Below, piece after piece: positions 1 to 9,150 of a DNA stretch of 64,000 bases. Source of the stretch: Ureibacillus aquaedulcis. GTDB lineage: Bacteria > Bacillota > Bacilli > Bacillales_A > Planococcaceae. Position 1 is the stretch's first letter, and each line of letters starts with the position of its first letter. The stretch spans positions 1-64,000 of the forward strand of contig NZ_JAUHTQ010000015.1 in the NCBI RefSeq assembly GCF_030418165.1. Direction: 5' to 3'. A program made the position numbers and the translations under genes. The notes under the pieces are model-generated. The model had not been told where the DNA came from. It ran no database searches and was given only the letters and a program-made list of their open reading frames with translations.

Positions 1-160
1 GCCGGACATTAATACTAATGTCCGAAAAAACATCTGCTGGCATCAATTTTGATGTCCAAAATTTTGTTTCCCTAACTTAATAGAAGAAACGATATTCATT
101 AACGTTTTGTTGTTCAGTTTTCAAGGTTCATTTTAAGTCGTTTTTTTCAGCGACCCCTCT
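1..160 (-). other. rRNA operon leader (5' part; 16S lies off the left edge)
   Basis: No ORF is present. Read on the minus strand, positions 111-124 give TTGAAAACTGAACA, a sequence typical of Bacillales rRNA operon leaders and spacers. A perfect 9-bp hairpin lies at 3-25. It sits directly downstream of two tandem strong promoters, and in B. subtilis the gene ygxA also adjoins an rRNA operon. The start of 16S rRNA itself is not in the window, so this is an inference from context and the leader motif. Confidence 0.75.
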
Positions 161-294
161 ATAATAACATCTCTTCCGAATCATGTCAACAACTTTTTTA
201 AAAAGTTATTTTCACTAGTTATGTTTTGATGTCATTTCACTTTGTCGTATCAGCGACTTTTATAATAATACAACGAGACTGATATGAAAGTCAA
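161..294 (-). promoter_or_regulatory. Tandem rRNA operon promoters P1 and P2
   Basis: Two sigma-A promoters read leftward. The distal one has TTGACT (289-294), an 18-bp spacer and TATTAT (265-270). The proximal one has TTGACA (184-189), a 17-bp spacer and TATTAT (161-166). Both are followed by the same start region, GTCGCTGA. Tandem promoters with near-consensus boxes are the normal arrangement of rRNA operons in Bacillus. Confidence 0.85.
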
Positions 295-304
295 CACTTT
301 CTAT

Positions 305-337
305 CAAAAAAATTCGAGGTGGTTTAAACACCCCGAA
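305..337 (-). terminator. Rho-independent terminator of ygxA
   Basis: On the minus strand a 9-bp stem (arms 329-337 and 313-321, one G-T pair) is followed by a run of eight T. It separates ygxA from the downstream rRNA promoters. Confidence 0.8.
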
Positions 338-397
338 AACAGCTTCATTCCTTACCCTTTTATAAGATTACCAATTAAGAAATAGCCACGGCCAGAA

Positions 398-1288
398 TCA
401 TTCATATGAAGAAGAAACAAACTCTTTATCTACTTTATAATGTCGGTGATAAATCAATCCGCTTTTTGAAAGTTTGGATTCTGTATGGATATATCCTTTA
501 TCAATCAGATACTCCACAAACACTTCCAAGTCCTTCGCATAGTATTTTAACTCATCATGATTATGTAATTCCTGTATCGTCCATGTGTCTTTGGATACCA
601 TCGTTTCTAATATATGCTGCGCCCCGTCATTTGTCCTTGAATTGATCAAGAATTCGATGGCTAGGAAAAGAAGCTCCAATCTTTTCTCTAAGCTTTCTGT
701 ACTCATTACAAGTTCTTCATATAGTTTATAGATCGAAGGCTCCAACTTCTTCACTTGGGACCAAACGGTTACTTCCGGATATAAACCATTTTCAATAACA
801 GCTAGGCGAGCTAAATGATGCAGGGAATCAACAACATGATGATAGGAGTCAAAATAATTCCCGCGATTGAAAAATTCTTTTCCTTCTATATAACGGCGAA
901 TCAATTTTGAAAATTGAATGCCTGTCTTTAATTTACGTCCAAGGAAAGGAAACTCTTGCAACTTTAATCTTAAATTCGATAGATACTCGTTACGATCGAA
1001 CATGACCTTACCGTGGAATATCCAGTCAATAATTCTTCTATCCAGCCCAACATTCAGCCTCTTATTTAATAACTCTTCTGTAATGACATGCATGGCCATC
1101 TTTTTATCTTCATGCAAATAATGCTTTGTAAAAATGGGAATGTCCGCTTCTTTTACAACAATTAATAATACCGAGTCAAAAGTATCCGTAACACTCTTTG
1201 TTTCTTCACGTTTTGTCACTAGAATAACGCCTAAAGTGTCCGACTGGCTTGCACGTTCCTGGTAGATCGGGCGCAAAATATGCTCCAT
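398..1288 (-). CDS. ygxA: Nucleotidyltransferase-like protein YgxA
   Basis: A 296-residue protein resembling Bacillus YgxA, a conserved protein with a nucleotidyltransferase-like N-terminal region and an alpha-helical C-terminal half. No metal-binding catalytic triad can be assigned with certainty by eye, so activity is unproven. The start is set by a good ribosome binding site (AGGAGG, 7 bases before ATG). It stands alone: a terminator follows, then rRNA promoters in the same direction, which is the B. subtilis order ygxA-rrn. The function in the cell is unknown; the name rests on length, sequence style and synteny. Confidence 0.8.
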   Translation of the reverse strand: MEHILRPIYQERASQSDTLGVILVTKREETKSVTDTFDSVLLIVVKEADIPIFTKHYLHEDKKMAMHVITEELLNKRLNVGLDRRIIDWIFHGKVMFDRNEYLSNLRLKLQEFPFLGRKLKTGIQFSKLIRRYIEGKEFFNRGNYFDSYHHVVDSLHHLARLAVIENGLYPEVTVWSQVKKLEPSIYKLYEELVMSTESLEKRLELLFLAIEFLINSRTNDGAQHILETMVSKDTWTIQELHNHDELKYYAKDLEVFVEYLIDKGYIHTESKLSKSGLIYHRHYKVDKEFVSSSYE

Positions 1289-1510
1289 GTTAATCCTCCT
1301 AAATTACAATTACGTTAATTTGTTCTTTCGACATCTAAAAAAAGAATCCTTCTTTTATTATATCTATTACTCTACAGAAGGACTTGTATTACTATTTAAA
1401 GTTCCAGTTTATCTATTATGAATCCAGCCTTGAAAATTTCTATACTTTCTTATCCTCAAATGAAAACGTTCTATGTTATAGTAGAATCTAGATTGGGAGG
1501 CTAGAGAATT

Positions 1511-1858
1511 ATGGCAAAGACATATAAAAATAAAATAAACAAAATTCGCTCATTCGCCTTATCATTAATTTTCATTGGTTTTGTTATTATGTATGGGGCA
1601 ATCTTCTTCCGCGAAAATCAAATATTGGTAATCATCTTCATGACACTAGGGTTATTATGCATCATTGGAAGTACAGCCGTTTATGGATGGATTGGTTTAC
1701 TTTCAACAAAAGCTGTACAAGTAGTATGCCCGAATTGTAACAGACATACAAAGGTACTTGGCCGTGTTGATATGTGCATGTACTGTAACGAACCGCTGAC
1801 ATTAGACCCTACACTAGAAGGCAAAGAATTTGATCAGGATTATAATAAAAAACGTTAG
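1511..1858 (+). CDS. ygzB: UPF0295 membrane protein YgzB with zinc ribbon
   Basis: A 115-residue protein with two hydrophobic segments (about residues 14-32 and 38-60), followed by a cytosolic zinc-ribbon-like pair of CxxC motifs, CPNC (about 75) and CMYC (about 92). The length and layout match the YgzB/UPF0295 family. It lies divergent from ygxA and convergent with perR, as in B. subtilis. GGGAGG ten bases before ATG supports the start. No function is established for the family; the cysteines suggest a bound zinc ion. Confidence 0.85.
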   Translation: MAKTYKNKINKIRSFALSLIFIGFVIMYGAIFFRENQILVIIFMTLGLLCIIGSTAVYGWIGLLSTKAVQVVCPNCNRHTKVLGRVDMCMYCNEPLTLDPTLEGKEFDQDYNKKR

Positions 1859-1864
1859 ACTGAA

Positions 1865-1896
1865 GTCGACTCCCAAGCTGAGTCGGCTTTTTTTAA
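1865..1896 (+). terminator. Terminator after ygzB
   Basis: Arms 1865-1872 and 1880-1887 form an 8-bp stem with one G-T pair, followed by seven T. Confidence 0.8.
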
Positions 1897-1971
1897 GCAC
1901 TACTTCCCATTAAGGCCCAAAACCAACTGCAATCCAGATCTCAAAGTCGCTAGAACTAGTGTAGTAGCAAA

Positions 1972-2002
1972 ATAAAAAACCTAGCAACATACCGTTACTA
2001 GG
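1972..2002 (-). terminator. Terminator after perR
   Basis: On the minus strand a hairpin between 2002 and 1980 (CCTAGTAAC pairs with GTTGCTAGG) is followed by TTTTTTA. Confidence 0.8.
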
Positions 2003-2013
2003 CTCGTGTCTTA

Positions 2014-2466
2014 TTACAAAACTTGTTTTCCCGCATTTTCAAGACATTCTTGGCAAGTACCGTATACTTCCAGACGATGTGAGTGTACTTTATAGCCTGT
2101 TACATGTGAGGCAAATTGCTCCACTTCGTTTAACCCTGGATAATGAAAATCGACAATCTTTCCACAGGATTCACAAATCATGTGATAATGGTCATTCGTA
2201 ATGAAATCAAATCGACTTGCTGCATCTCCATATGTTAGTTCCTTCACTAAACCTGATTCACGGAATACACGCAGGTTATTGTAAACAGTTGCTACACTCA
2301 TATTGGGAAACTTTCCTTCTAGAGCTTTATATATTTCATCTGCAGTTGGATGTGTCATTGATTCAATTAAATATTCCAAAATAGCATGACGCTGCGGAGT
2401 AATTCTTACACCAGTTGTCTTTAACGTGTCTAGGGCATCTTTTAAATGCATATCAGACATCGCCAT
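2014..2466 (-). CDS. perR: Peroxide-responsive repressor PerR (Fur family)
   Basis: A 150-residue Fur-family regulator. The N-terminal winged helix (about 15-85) contains the recognition stretch [10 protein letters not shown] followed by [12 protein letters not shown]. The C-terminal half carries the structural zinc site, CESC (about 103-106) and CQEC (about 138-141), and histidines typical of the Fe/Mn sensing site. PerR represses peroxide-stress and iron genes; oxidation of its iron-binding histidines releases it from DNA. The neighbours bcp, gsaB, ygzB and ygxA are the B. subtilis perR neighbours, which favours PerR over Fur or Zur. A Per-box-like sequence overlaps its own promoter, so it probably autoregulates. 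A perfect Per box also precedes the metal ATPase at 41400. Confidence 0.93.
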   Translation of the reverse strand: MAMSDMHLKDALDTLKTTGVRITPQRHAILEYLIESMTHPTADEIYKALEGKFPNMSVATVYNNLRVFRESGLVKELTYGDAASRFDFITNDHYHMICESCGKIVDFHYPGLNEVEQFASHVTGYKVHSHRLEVYGTCQECLENAGKQVL

Positions 2467-2491
2467 GCACCTCTTTCTTTTAATTCTTAAT

Positions 2492-2537
2492 TTATAATAG
2501 TTATAATTAGTGTACCCAAATTATTGAATGTAGTCAA
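2492..2537 (-). promoter_or_regulatory. perR promoter with Per box
   Basis: On the minus strand TTGACT (2532-2537), a 17-bp spacer and TACACT (2509-2514) form a sigma-A promoter. Immediately downstream, 2492-2506 reads TTATAATAGTTATAA, matching the Per-box consensus TTATAATNATTATAA at all but one defined position. The placement around the start site fits autorepression. Confidence 0.75.
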
Positions 2538-2673
2538 CATTTCCATACCTACTACCGTTATTTTACGTCGATTAATCATAAAAAATTAATAATAATAACC
2601 AGTTAGTATTATTAATATAAGAAATATTCAGTATATTTCCCTTGAAGAGATATTCCATTATGTTATTTTATTC

Positions 2674-3621
2674 TCAATAACCTCGTAAAATATTCATCTT
2701 ATTCTCAATATCTTTATCGCCTTCAAGGTATTTTTTCAAGCTTGGTATAAAGATCTCAAGGCTTCTTTCTAAATAGCGTGATGAATGACTTGAGCAATGC
2801 GGAGAAATTGTTACGTTTTCCAATTCCCAAAGTCTACTATCCATTGGAAGCGGCTCTTCTTCAAAAACGTCCAGTACAGCATGTTGAATTAGATTTTCTT
2901 CAAGTGCACGGATCAATACACTCGTTTCCACCAGATTCCCTCTGCCAAAATTCATAAAGATTGCATTGTCCCGCATTCCCTGGAAATGCTCATACCCTAT
3001 TAAATGCTGCGTCTCTTCTGTACTAGGCAAAACCGATATGACAATATCCGCTTTCGGCAAATGTTCTGCCAGATCATCAATACGATAAGTTTCATTCATA
3101 TATTCTACTGAATTGCCGCTTCTATTACAGCCAATTGTATAGACTTCGAAGGCTTGCAGCAGTCTTCCGATTTCACCGCCGATTGCCCCAGGACCAATGA
3201 TTAATGCCGTGCTTCCGTTAAGTTCTGTCGGGTGGCCGCCTCTTTTGTCCCAAATTTTGTTTCGTTGGTTATTGTAAATAGTCGGCAATACACGTTTTAT
3301 GGATAAAATATGTGCTAGTATCGATTCGGTCATTGGCTTTTTATGAATACCCCGTACATTCGATACAAGTATGTCCCGCTCGGCAATAGCATTTTTAGGC
3401 ATTTTTTCAACACCAGCCGAAGCAACAAAAATCCACTTCAAATTTGCAGCACTAGAAATATGCTCCTCCGTTAAATCTTCTCCATATGTAACAAGGACTT
3501 CGGCTGTTTCTAGTTCATCATCAATGATCCCCTTGCGAAATACAAACTCGACTTCAGGAAATTGTTCCACTAATTGTTTTTGTAAATCCGGTCTAGAATC
3601 AAATGTAAAAAATACCTTCAT
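2674..3621 (-). CDS. D-isomer-specific 2-hydroxyacid dehydrogenase family protein
   Basis: A 315-residue NAD-dependent oxidoreductase of the D-2-hydroxyacid dehydrogenase family (phosphoglycerate/glyoxylate/hydroxypyruvate type). The Rossmann motif GPGAIG lies near residue 143. The catalytic set is visible: Arg in NFGRGNLV (about 226), Glu in DVFEEEPL (about 255) and His in ISPHCSSHS (about 274). The substrate cannot be told from sequence. It is not a serine-pathway SerA, because the regulatory C-terminal domains are absent. GGAGGG before ATG sets the start. It sits between perR and bcp, a position I do not recall in B. subtilis, so it may be a lineage insertion. Confidence 0.85.
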   Translation of the reverse strand: MKVFFTFDSRPDLQKQLVEQFPEVEFVFRKGIIDDELETAEVLVTYGEDLTEEHISSAANLKWIFVASAGVEKMPKNAIAERDILVSNVRGIHKKPMTESILAHILSIKRVLPTIYNNQRNKIWDKRGGHPTELNGSTALIIGPGAIGGEIGRLLQAFEVYTIGCNRSGNSVEYMNETYRIDDLAEHLPKADIVISVLPSTEETQHLIGYEHFQGMRDNAIFMNFGRGNLVETSVLIRALEENLIQHAVLDVFEEEPLPMDSRLWELENVTISPHCSSHSSRYLERSLEIFIPSLKKYLEGDKDIENKMNILRGY

Positions 3622-3662
3622 TTTTTTCCCTCCAAAATAGATAAATCTTAACGGAAGATTCT

Positions 3663-4115
3663 TTAGCGCAGGCTTTCTAAAACTTCCTCGATATGGTTTT
3701 TCACTTTTACCTTACGCCATTCCTTTTCAACTATTCCCTCTTCGTTGATAAGGAATGTGGACCGTTCTATTCCCATGAATTCGCGGCCGTACATTTTCTT
3801 TAGTACCCAAACTCCATATTTTTCAGATACCTTATGATCTTCATCAACCAACAAAGAAAAAGGCAAACCATATTTTTCGATGAACTTTGTATGCTTGCTC
3901 GCTTCATCACCACTGACACCAAGAATGACTGTATTTAAATCAGTAAACTCGTCATGATAATCACGAAAATCACATGCTTCCGTCGTACAGCCAGGTGTCA
4001 TATCCTTTGGGTAAAAATATAGCACGACCTTTTTACCTCGAAAATCTCGTAAGGAGACTTCCTCTTCTTTTTCATTTACTAATGTGAAGTCCGGTGCTTC
4101 CATTAACGATTCCAT
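3663..4115 (-). CDS. bcp: Thiol peroxidase Bcp (peroxiredoxin Q)
   Basis: A 150-residue peroxiredoxin that reduces hydrogen and organic peroxides with electrons from thioredoxin. The peroxidatic cysteine lies in PGCTTEACDF (about residue 46) and a second cysteine five residues later is the resolving one, the classic Bcp/PrxQ spacing. The chosen ATG at 4115 has a strong ribosome site (AAGGGAGGG, 6 bases upstream); an upstream extension of 21 codons in frame lacks one. It is divergent from hemL and close to perR, the B. subtilis ygaF position. Confidence 0.92.
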   Translation of the reverse strand: MESLMEAPDFTLVNEKEEEVSLRDFRGKKVVLYFYPKDMTPGCTTEACDFRDYHDEFTDLNTVILGVSGDEASKHTKFIEKYGLPFSLLVDEDHKVSEKYGVWVLKKMYGREFMGIERSTFLINEEGIVEKEWRKVKVKNHIEEVLESLR

Positions 4116-4231
4116 AAATAACCCTCCCTTTTTCTCTATCCTACAAAAGAAGAGTATGAGTTTCAAATTCTTTGGCATTCGCTTTGAATAGGTCTACAAT
4201 AGGATGTGAAATAAATGAGGAGGCTTTACAA

Positions 4232-5521
4232 ATGAATCATACAAAATCCGAAGAAATCCAGATAGAGGCATTGGAGCATATCGTTGGTGGCGTTAATAGT
4301 CCATCACGTTCTTATAAAGCAGTTGGCGGCGGCGCACCTGTTGTTATGGCAAAAGGGAAAGGCGCCTACTTCTTTGATGTAGATGGAAATCGCTACATTG
4401 ACTACTTGGCCGCTTACGGTCCAATTATTACTGGGTTTGGTCACCCGCATATTGCAAAAGCAATCACACAAGCAGCAGAAACTGGCGTCCTGTACGGAAC
4501 TCCTACAGAGCATGAAGTGAAATTCGCAAAAATGTTAAAGGATGCGATTCCTTCACTGGATAAAGTACGTTTCACAAACTCCGGTACTGAAGCAGTAATG
4601 ACTACAGTACGTGTTGCCCGTGCATATACTGGTCGTACGAAGATCATTAAGTTTGCCGGCTGCTACCACGGACATTTCGACCAAGTGCTGGTTGCTGCCG
4701 GATCTGGTCCAGCAACGCTTGGTTCTCCGGATTCTGCCGGCGTACCTGTCGCAGTGGCAACAGAGGTTATTACAGTGCCATTTAATAATAAAGAGCAATT
4801 CCAGCTAGCAATGGATAAATGGGGCGATGAAGTAGCTGCCATCCTGATTGAACCAATCGTAGGAAACTTCGGTATCGTCGAGCCTAAACCAGGGTTTTTA
4901 GAATTTGTTCATGCAACCGCAAAAGAAAAAGGGGCACTGACAATTCACGATGAAGTTATTACCGCCTTCCGATTCCATTATGGTGCTGCACAGGATTTAC
5001 TTGGCTTAACACCGGACTTAACGGCTATGGGCAAGATTATTGGTGGTGGACTGCCAATCGGTGCTTATGGTGGCCGTAAGGAAATCATGGAGACTGTTGC
5101 GCCCCTTGGACCAGCGTACCAAGCTGGAACAATGGCCGGAAACCCAGCGTCAATGCTTGCGGGAATCGCATGTCTTGAAGTGTTAAAACAACCAGGTGTC
5201 TATGAAGAAATGGATCGTCTAGGAGACCTATTGGAAAAAGGGATTCTGGAAGCTGCCGAAAAACACGGCACCACGATTACAGTTAACCGCTTAAAAGGAG
5301 CATTAACGCTTTACTTCACAAATGAAAAAGTGGAGAACTATGAACAAGCCGAAAACTCCGATGGTGAAATGTTTGGTCGCTTCTTTAAATTAATGCTATC
5401 AAAAGGGGTAAATCTGGCTCCATCGAAATATGAAGCATGGTTCCTAACAACCGAACATAAAGAAGAAGATATTGTTGAAACAATTGCAGCCGTGGATTAT
5501 GCCTTTTCACAATTAAAATAA
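4232..5521 (+). CDS. hemL: Glutamate-1-semialdehyde 2,1-aminomutase
   Basis: A 429-residue PLP enzyme that converts glutamate-1-semialdehyde to 5-aminolevulinate, the tetrapyrrole precursor made from glutamyl-tRNA. The PLP lysine is in [14 protein letters not shown] (about residue 267); the substrate region NSGTEAVM (about 121) and the fold-type I aminotransferase layout are intact. The start at 4232 has GAGGAGG upstream and gives exactly the usual family length; an in-frame upstream extension has no such site. Genomic position matches gsaB of B. subtilis, the second copy in that species, so a separate hemL in a hem operon is likely. Confidence 0.94.
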   Translation: MNHTKSEEIQIEALEHIVGGVNSPSRSYKAVGGGAPVVMAKGKGAYFFDVDGNRYIDYLAAYGPIITGFGHPHIAKAITQAAETGVLYGTPTEHEVKFAKMLKDAIPSLDKVRFTNSGTEAVMTTVRVARAYTGRTKIIKFAGCYHGHFDQVLVAAGSGPATLGSPDSAGVPVAVATEVITVPFNNKEQFQLAMDKWGDEVAAILIEPIVGNFGIVEPKPGFLEFVHATAKEKGALTIHDEVITAFRFHYGAAQDLLGLTPDLTAMGKIIGGGLPIGAYGGRKEIMETVAPLGPAYQAGTMAGNPASMLAGIACLEVLKQPGVYEEMDRLGDLLEKGILEAAEKHGTTITVNRLKGALTLYFTNEKVENYEQAENSDGEMFGRFFKLMLSKGVNLAPSKYEAWFLTTEHKEEDIVETIAAVDYAFSQLK

Positions 5522-5665
5522 ATGATAACAAGATTTTACTTATAATTTTATTTCTATTTAAATACACTAAACTAGTTGACCAGGATAAGAAAATTAGGTA
5601 AAGTAATGTGATTTCCTCACGTTTTTGAGGGGTAAGTAAATGAAAAAGAGAGGGCGTATTTTTAC

Positions 5666-6754
5666 ATGCAATTAGGTGCCCGTGTATTAAAAACAGGTGT
5701 TTCGATTGTCTTTGCACTTTTTCTGGCAGAATTACTAAATTTACCTTCACCTGTTTTCGCTGGGATTGCGGCTATTTTTGCCATTCAACCGTCTATTTAC
5801 CGTTCCTATTTATCCATCCTTGAACAAATTCAGGGAAATATTATCGGTGCTACAGTTGCCGTACTATTTGGTTTAATTTTTGGCCATCATATTGTCGCCA
5901 TTGGGATTGCGGCCATCATCGTGATCGGGTTAATGAGAAAATTCAAGCTGGATAGCTCGATATCATTAGCACTTGTTACGGTTGTGGCCATTATGATATT
6001 TGAAGGAGATGACTTTTTAGAATTCGGCGTAATTCGATTTCTAACAGTCATGGTTGGGGTATTTGCAGCATTTATCGTTAATTTAGTGTTTCTTCCACCA
6101 AAATATGAAATTAAATTATTTACAATGATCGATTCATTACAGGATGATATCATTCGCTGGACACGACTTGCAGCAAGGCAGGCATCAGAGCATACATCCA
6201 CAAAAGCTGCGCTGAACAAATTTCAGGAACGCCTGAGTGATGTGGAGAAAATGTACGACTTCTATAAAGAAGAACGGCATTATTCGAAGAAAAAGCGGTT
6301 TGTACAAGCTCGTAAACTAGTCCTTTATCGTCAAATGATCACGACCACGAAAAAAAGTCTAGAGCTTTTGCATCGTTTGCATAAACATGAAAATGAAATC
6401 TCGAACTTGCCTGGTCAATTCCGAGGAATGGTACAGGAACGTCTCGACTTTTTACTCACTTTCCATGAACAATTACTTTTAAAGTTCACCGGAAAGCTAA
6501 AACCTGAGCATTCAAAGTGGATTGATGAGCAGGATAAAAAATATGTAGATGTTATGCAGAAACTAATCCAACAGATTGCTTTGGAAGAAAAAAGAGAAGG
6601 CGACGAGGAATTTTCAAGTTATCACCTGTTCTATATCTTCTCTCGACTATTGGATTACGAAGAGAATCTGGAGCATTTAGATACTTTGATCGTCTCCTAT
6701 AGAAGCTACCATAGCAACGAGAAAAACTCGGACCTAGAACAAAGCTTCTATTAG
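5666..6754 (+). CDS. ygaE: YgaE, aromatic acid exporter family membrane protein
   Basis: A 362-residue protein with a hydrophobic N-terminal half of about 140 residues (several membrane helices in alternation) and a charged helical C-terminal half with coiled-coil character. This matches the aromatic acid exporter family (ArAE_1 with its C-terminal domain) and YgaE by position next to gsaB. The exported substrate is unknown; the family name comes from distant similarity to AaeB-type pumps. A moderate ribosome site (GAGGG) lies before ATG. A bidirectional terminator follows. Confidence 0.82.
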   Translation: MQLGARVLKTGVSIVFALFLAELLNLPSPVFAGIAAIFAIQPSIYRSYLSILEQIQGNIIGATVAVLFGLIFGHHIVAIGIAAIIVIGLMRKFKLDSSISLALVTVVAIMIFEGDDFLEFGVIRFLTVMVGVFAAFIVNLVFLPPKYEIKLFTMIDSLQDDIIRWTRLAARQASEHTSTKAALNKFQERLSDVEKMYDFYKEERHYSKKKRFVQARKLVLYRQMITTTKKSLELLHRLHKHENEISNLPGQFRGMVQERLDFLLTFHEQLLLKFTGKLKPEHSKWIDEQDKKYVDVMQKLIQQIALEEKREGDEEFSSYHLFYIFSRLLDYEENLEHLDTLIVSYRSYHSNEKNSDLEQSFY

Positions 6755-6783
6755 AACTTACCAAATTACATCGTCTTAAGTTG

Positions 6784-6811
6784 AACTCCCCATGAGAACG
6801 CATGGGGAGTT
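6784..6811. terminator. Bidirectional terminator between ygaE and the Crp-type gene
   Basis: A perfect 11-bp stem (6784-6794 with 6801-6811) and a 6-base loop, with T-rich flanks in both directions, between convergent genes. Confidence 0.85.
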
Positions 6812-6820
6812 TTATATTTC

Positions 6821-7423
6821 CTAGTGGAGCTTATCTATATCAACCAGCTGAATAAATCCACGATCATATTGGATGGTGCCTTCTTTTTTCCATTTGCTTA
6901 GATAAGTAGTTACCTTTTGCCGGCTACATCCAACCATATAGGAAATTTCTTCATGTGTTAATGGAATAGTGATTTTAGCTACCCCATTCTCCATGTTGGC
7001 GAGTTTTATTAAAAACCAGCTAATTCTTTCCGGCACCGTCATTTTCGAGTGAACATATACTAATTGTTTTGCTTCTGCCAATTGCCTAACTAGCGTATAA
7101 AATAATGCTCTTTCGATAGCTGAAAGTTTATCCAGATGTTGTAATATGACATCAATTGGAACGGAAAGCAGGCTGCCATCTGTTAACGCAACTGAATAGT
7201 GCGTATGCTCTGAATGATTATTTAATCGATCTAAAAAACCAAACATTTCCCCTTCTTGCATAAGTACGATTGTAACCGGCTGTCCATCCTCCCCATCTTC
7301 AGCTAATTTTACAAGCCCCCTGTGCACAATATAAACACTATTGATGGCGTCCCCTGTTTGATAAATCACCTGTCCCTTATTTATAGGGATTTCCTTACTA
7401 TATTGTTCTAGTTCCTTTATCAC
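6821..7423 (-). CDS. Crp/Fnr family transcriptional regulator
   Basis: A 200-residue regulator: cyclic-nucleotide-type beta-barrel (about 12-115), dimer helix, and a C-terminal helix-turn-helix in which LTHEEISYMVGCSRQKVTTYL (split here as a turn around VGCSRQ) is the DNA-reading unit. There is no cysteine cluster like that of FNR and no arginine-rich cAMP pocket is obvious, so the signal is unknown. It starts at GTG (7423) with GGGGG upstream. It is divergent from a sulfonate-type importer and cysteine synthase, which it may control; this is inference from position. A short operator-like palindrome lies between them. Confidence 0.85.
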   Translation of the reverse strand: MIKELEQYSKEIPINKGQVIYQTGDAINSVYIVHRGLVKLAEDGEDGQPVTIVLMQEGEMFGFLDRLNNHSEHTHYSVALTDGSLLSVPIDVILQHLDKLSAIERALFYTLVRQLAEAKQLVYVHSKMTVPERISWFLIKLANMENGVAKITIPLTHEEISYMVGCSRQKVTTYLSKWKKEGTIQYDRGFIQLVDIDKLH

Positions 7424-7469
7424 TCCACTTTCCCCCTTGCACCAACTTTTTTATACTATTCCGAATATT

Positions 7470-7485
7470 TGTAACAAAAGTGACA
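7470..7485. promoter_or_regulatory. Possible Crp/Fnr-type operator
   Basis: TGTAA-CAAAAG-TGACA resembles the general Crp/Fnr site TGTGA-N6-TCACA with one mismatch in each half. It lies between the divergent regulator and importer genes. Such near-matches occur by chance in AT-rich DNA. Confidence 0.3.
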
Positions 7486-7568
7486 GAAAGAATAAAATCC
7501 AACACATAAAATGGGTACTATCTAAATCTTAGTATACCACTTTGTTTTATTAGAATGGAGGGTTTTAT

Positions 7569-8420
7569 ATGGCTGAGGAACATATTATTCTTCAAAATGT
7601 CCATAAGGAGTTTCAGAGAAAAGATCACACTCCTACAATTGCGTTAGATGATGTTTCCCTAACGATTAAAAAGGGAGAGTTTATTTCCTTATTGGGTCCA
7701 TCCGGTTGTGGAAAATCCACACTTTTAAATATTGTTGCAGGACTAGAAAAAGAGACTTCCGGAAAGCTGCTTGTCAATGATAAACCGATTAAAGGGCCGG
7801 GTAATGATCGAATTGTCGTTTTTCAGGAGTCCGGCTTATTTCCTTGGTTGAGCGTTCTGGATAACGTTATGTATGGACTCCTTATTAAAAAAGTACCTAA
7901 GCAGGAAGCACAGAAACGCGCACTGGACTGGCTGCAAAAAGTTCACCTTGGCAAGTTTGCACATGCCCTGCCCCATGAATTGTCAGGAGGCATGAAACAA
8001 CGCGTTGCCATCGCCCGGGCGTTGGTAACGGACCCAGAGATTCTTTTAATGGATGAACCTTTTGCCGCATTGGATGAACAGACCCGTATGGTATTACATA
8101 TGGAACTTGATAAGCTTTGGCGTGAAACTGGAAAGACGATTATTTTCGTTACTCACAATATTCGAGAAGCAGTTGTATTATCAGACCGAATTGTGCTAAT
8201 GAAAACACGTCCTGGCGGGATTAAAAGCATTTTCCCTGTCCAGGCGGCCCGACCAAGAAATTCTTCAGACAGCATTTTAATACATTTAGAAAACCGAATA
8301 TTAACCGAGCTTGAACAAGAAATGGAAAAAGTGCTGAAGGAGGAATTAGGCAGTGATTACGCTCTTAAGACGAACGATCTTCGTGTTGATCCTAGTAATA
8401 ATATGGGAAGCGATATCTAA
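7569..8420 (+). CDS. ssuB: Sulfonate/taurine-type ABC importer, ATP-binding protein
   Basis: A 283-residue ABC ATPase with all motifs: Walker A GPSGCGKST (about 45), Q-loop VVFQESGLFPW (about 88), signature LSGGMKQR (about 139), Walker B ILLMDEPFAALD (about 160) and the switch histidine in FVTHNI (about 196). It energises uptake through the permease and lipoprotein that follow. The group is the nitrate/sulfonate/taurine importers (SsuB/TauB/NrtD). Cysteine synthase downstream supports a sulfur source. The last 22 codons overlap the permease gene. Confidence 0.85.
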   Translation: MAEEHIILQNVHKEFQRKDHTPTIALDDVSLTIKKGEFISLLGPSGCGKSTLLNIVAGLEKETSGKLLVNDKPIKGPGNDRIVVFQESGLFPWLSVLDNVMYGLLIKKVPKQEAQKRALDWLQKVHLGKFAHALPHELSGGMKQRVAIARALVTDPEILLMDEPFAALDEQTRMVLHMELDKLWRETGKTIIFVTHNIREAVVLSDRIVLMKTRPGGIKSIFPVQAARPRNSSDSILIHLENRILTELEQEMEKVLKEELGSDYALKTNDLRVDPSNNMGSDI

Positions 8421-9138
8421 ATTTGAAGTCTTCCCTGCTTTTATGTGGCCGCCATTAATCATTCCAAATGACCCAGGTGGCGTCACGGTTGTAAAAACAT
8501 TAATTAACGGTATTGTAGACGGCCAATTATTGGAAGCAACCGGCTCTTCTTTAATAAGGTTATTTATCGGTTTCTTCATCGCGGTAGTTATTGGATTTAT
8601 TCTTGGCTTCTTGATCTATAAATACAAAATTATTGATGATACACTTGGCTTTTTTGTAACCAGCCTACAAGCGATACCAAATATCGTTTGGATGCCTTTA
8701 GCCATATTATGGTTTGGCTTGGGAGTAGGCTCTGTTATTTTCATCGTTATTTTAGGGGCTGCACTATCAATTACCATTACATCGAGCACCGCTTTCAAAA
8801 GTGTTCCCCCCTTATTGATTCGCGTGGCGAGTACCATGGGGTCGACGGGTTTCCACCTGTTCCGTACAGTCATCTTCAAGTCAACAATACCTCAGCAAAT
8901 TGCAGGTTTGCGTTTAGCCTGGGCATTGGCTTGGCGTGCTGTTCTAGCCGGTGAATTACTGGGCGGCAGCGGCGGTCTCGGCACCCTTTTGGATTTAGGC
9001 CGCTCCATCCAGGCCATGGATTTAATTTTTAGTATCATGATCATTATCGGAGTAATTGGTTCCTTTATCGACAACTTTATCTTCGTTAGAATTGAACGTT
9101 ATGTACTACGAAAATGGGGTATCTTGACTACCCACTAA
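8353..9138 (+). CDS. ssuC: Sulfonate/taurine-type ABC importer, permease
   Basis: A 261-residue membrane protein of the BPD_transp_1 family with about six helices and the EAA-loop region (AWALAWRAVLAGELL, about 197) that contacts the ATPase. It starts at GTG (8353) inside the end of ssuB, with GAAGGAGG nine bases upstream, giving a 68-bp overlap that suggests translational coupling. Similar to SsuC/TauC. Substrate choice is set by the lipoprotein and is not proven. Confidence 0.85.
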   Translation: MITLLRRTIFVLILVIIWEAISKFEVFPAFMWPPLIIPNDPGGVTVVKTLINGIVDGQLLEATGSSLIRLFIGFFIAVVIGFILGFLIYKYKIIDDTLGFFVTSLQAIPNIVWMPLAILWFGLGVGSVIFIVILGAALSITITSSTAFKSVPPLLIRVASTMGSTGFHLFRTVIFKSTIPQQIAGLRLAWALAWRAVLAGELLGGSGGLGTLLDLGRSIQAMDLIFSIMIIIGVIGSFIDNFIFVRIERYVLRKWGILTTH

Positions 9139-9150
9139 GGAGAAGATCAA

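Noticed and set aside
2571-2625. Further Per/Fur box in the AT-rich DNA upstream of perR
   Set aside because: Only loose TAATAATAA stretches; no 7-1-7 symmetry comparable to 2492-2506.
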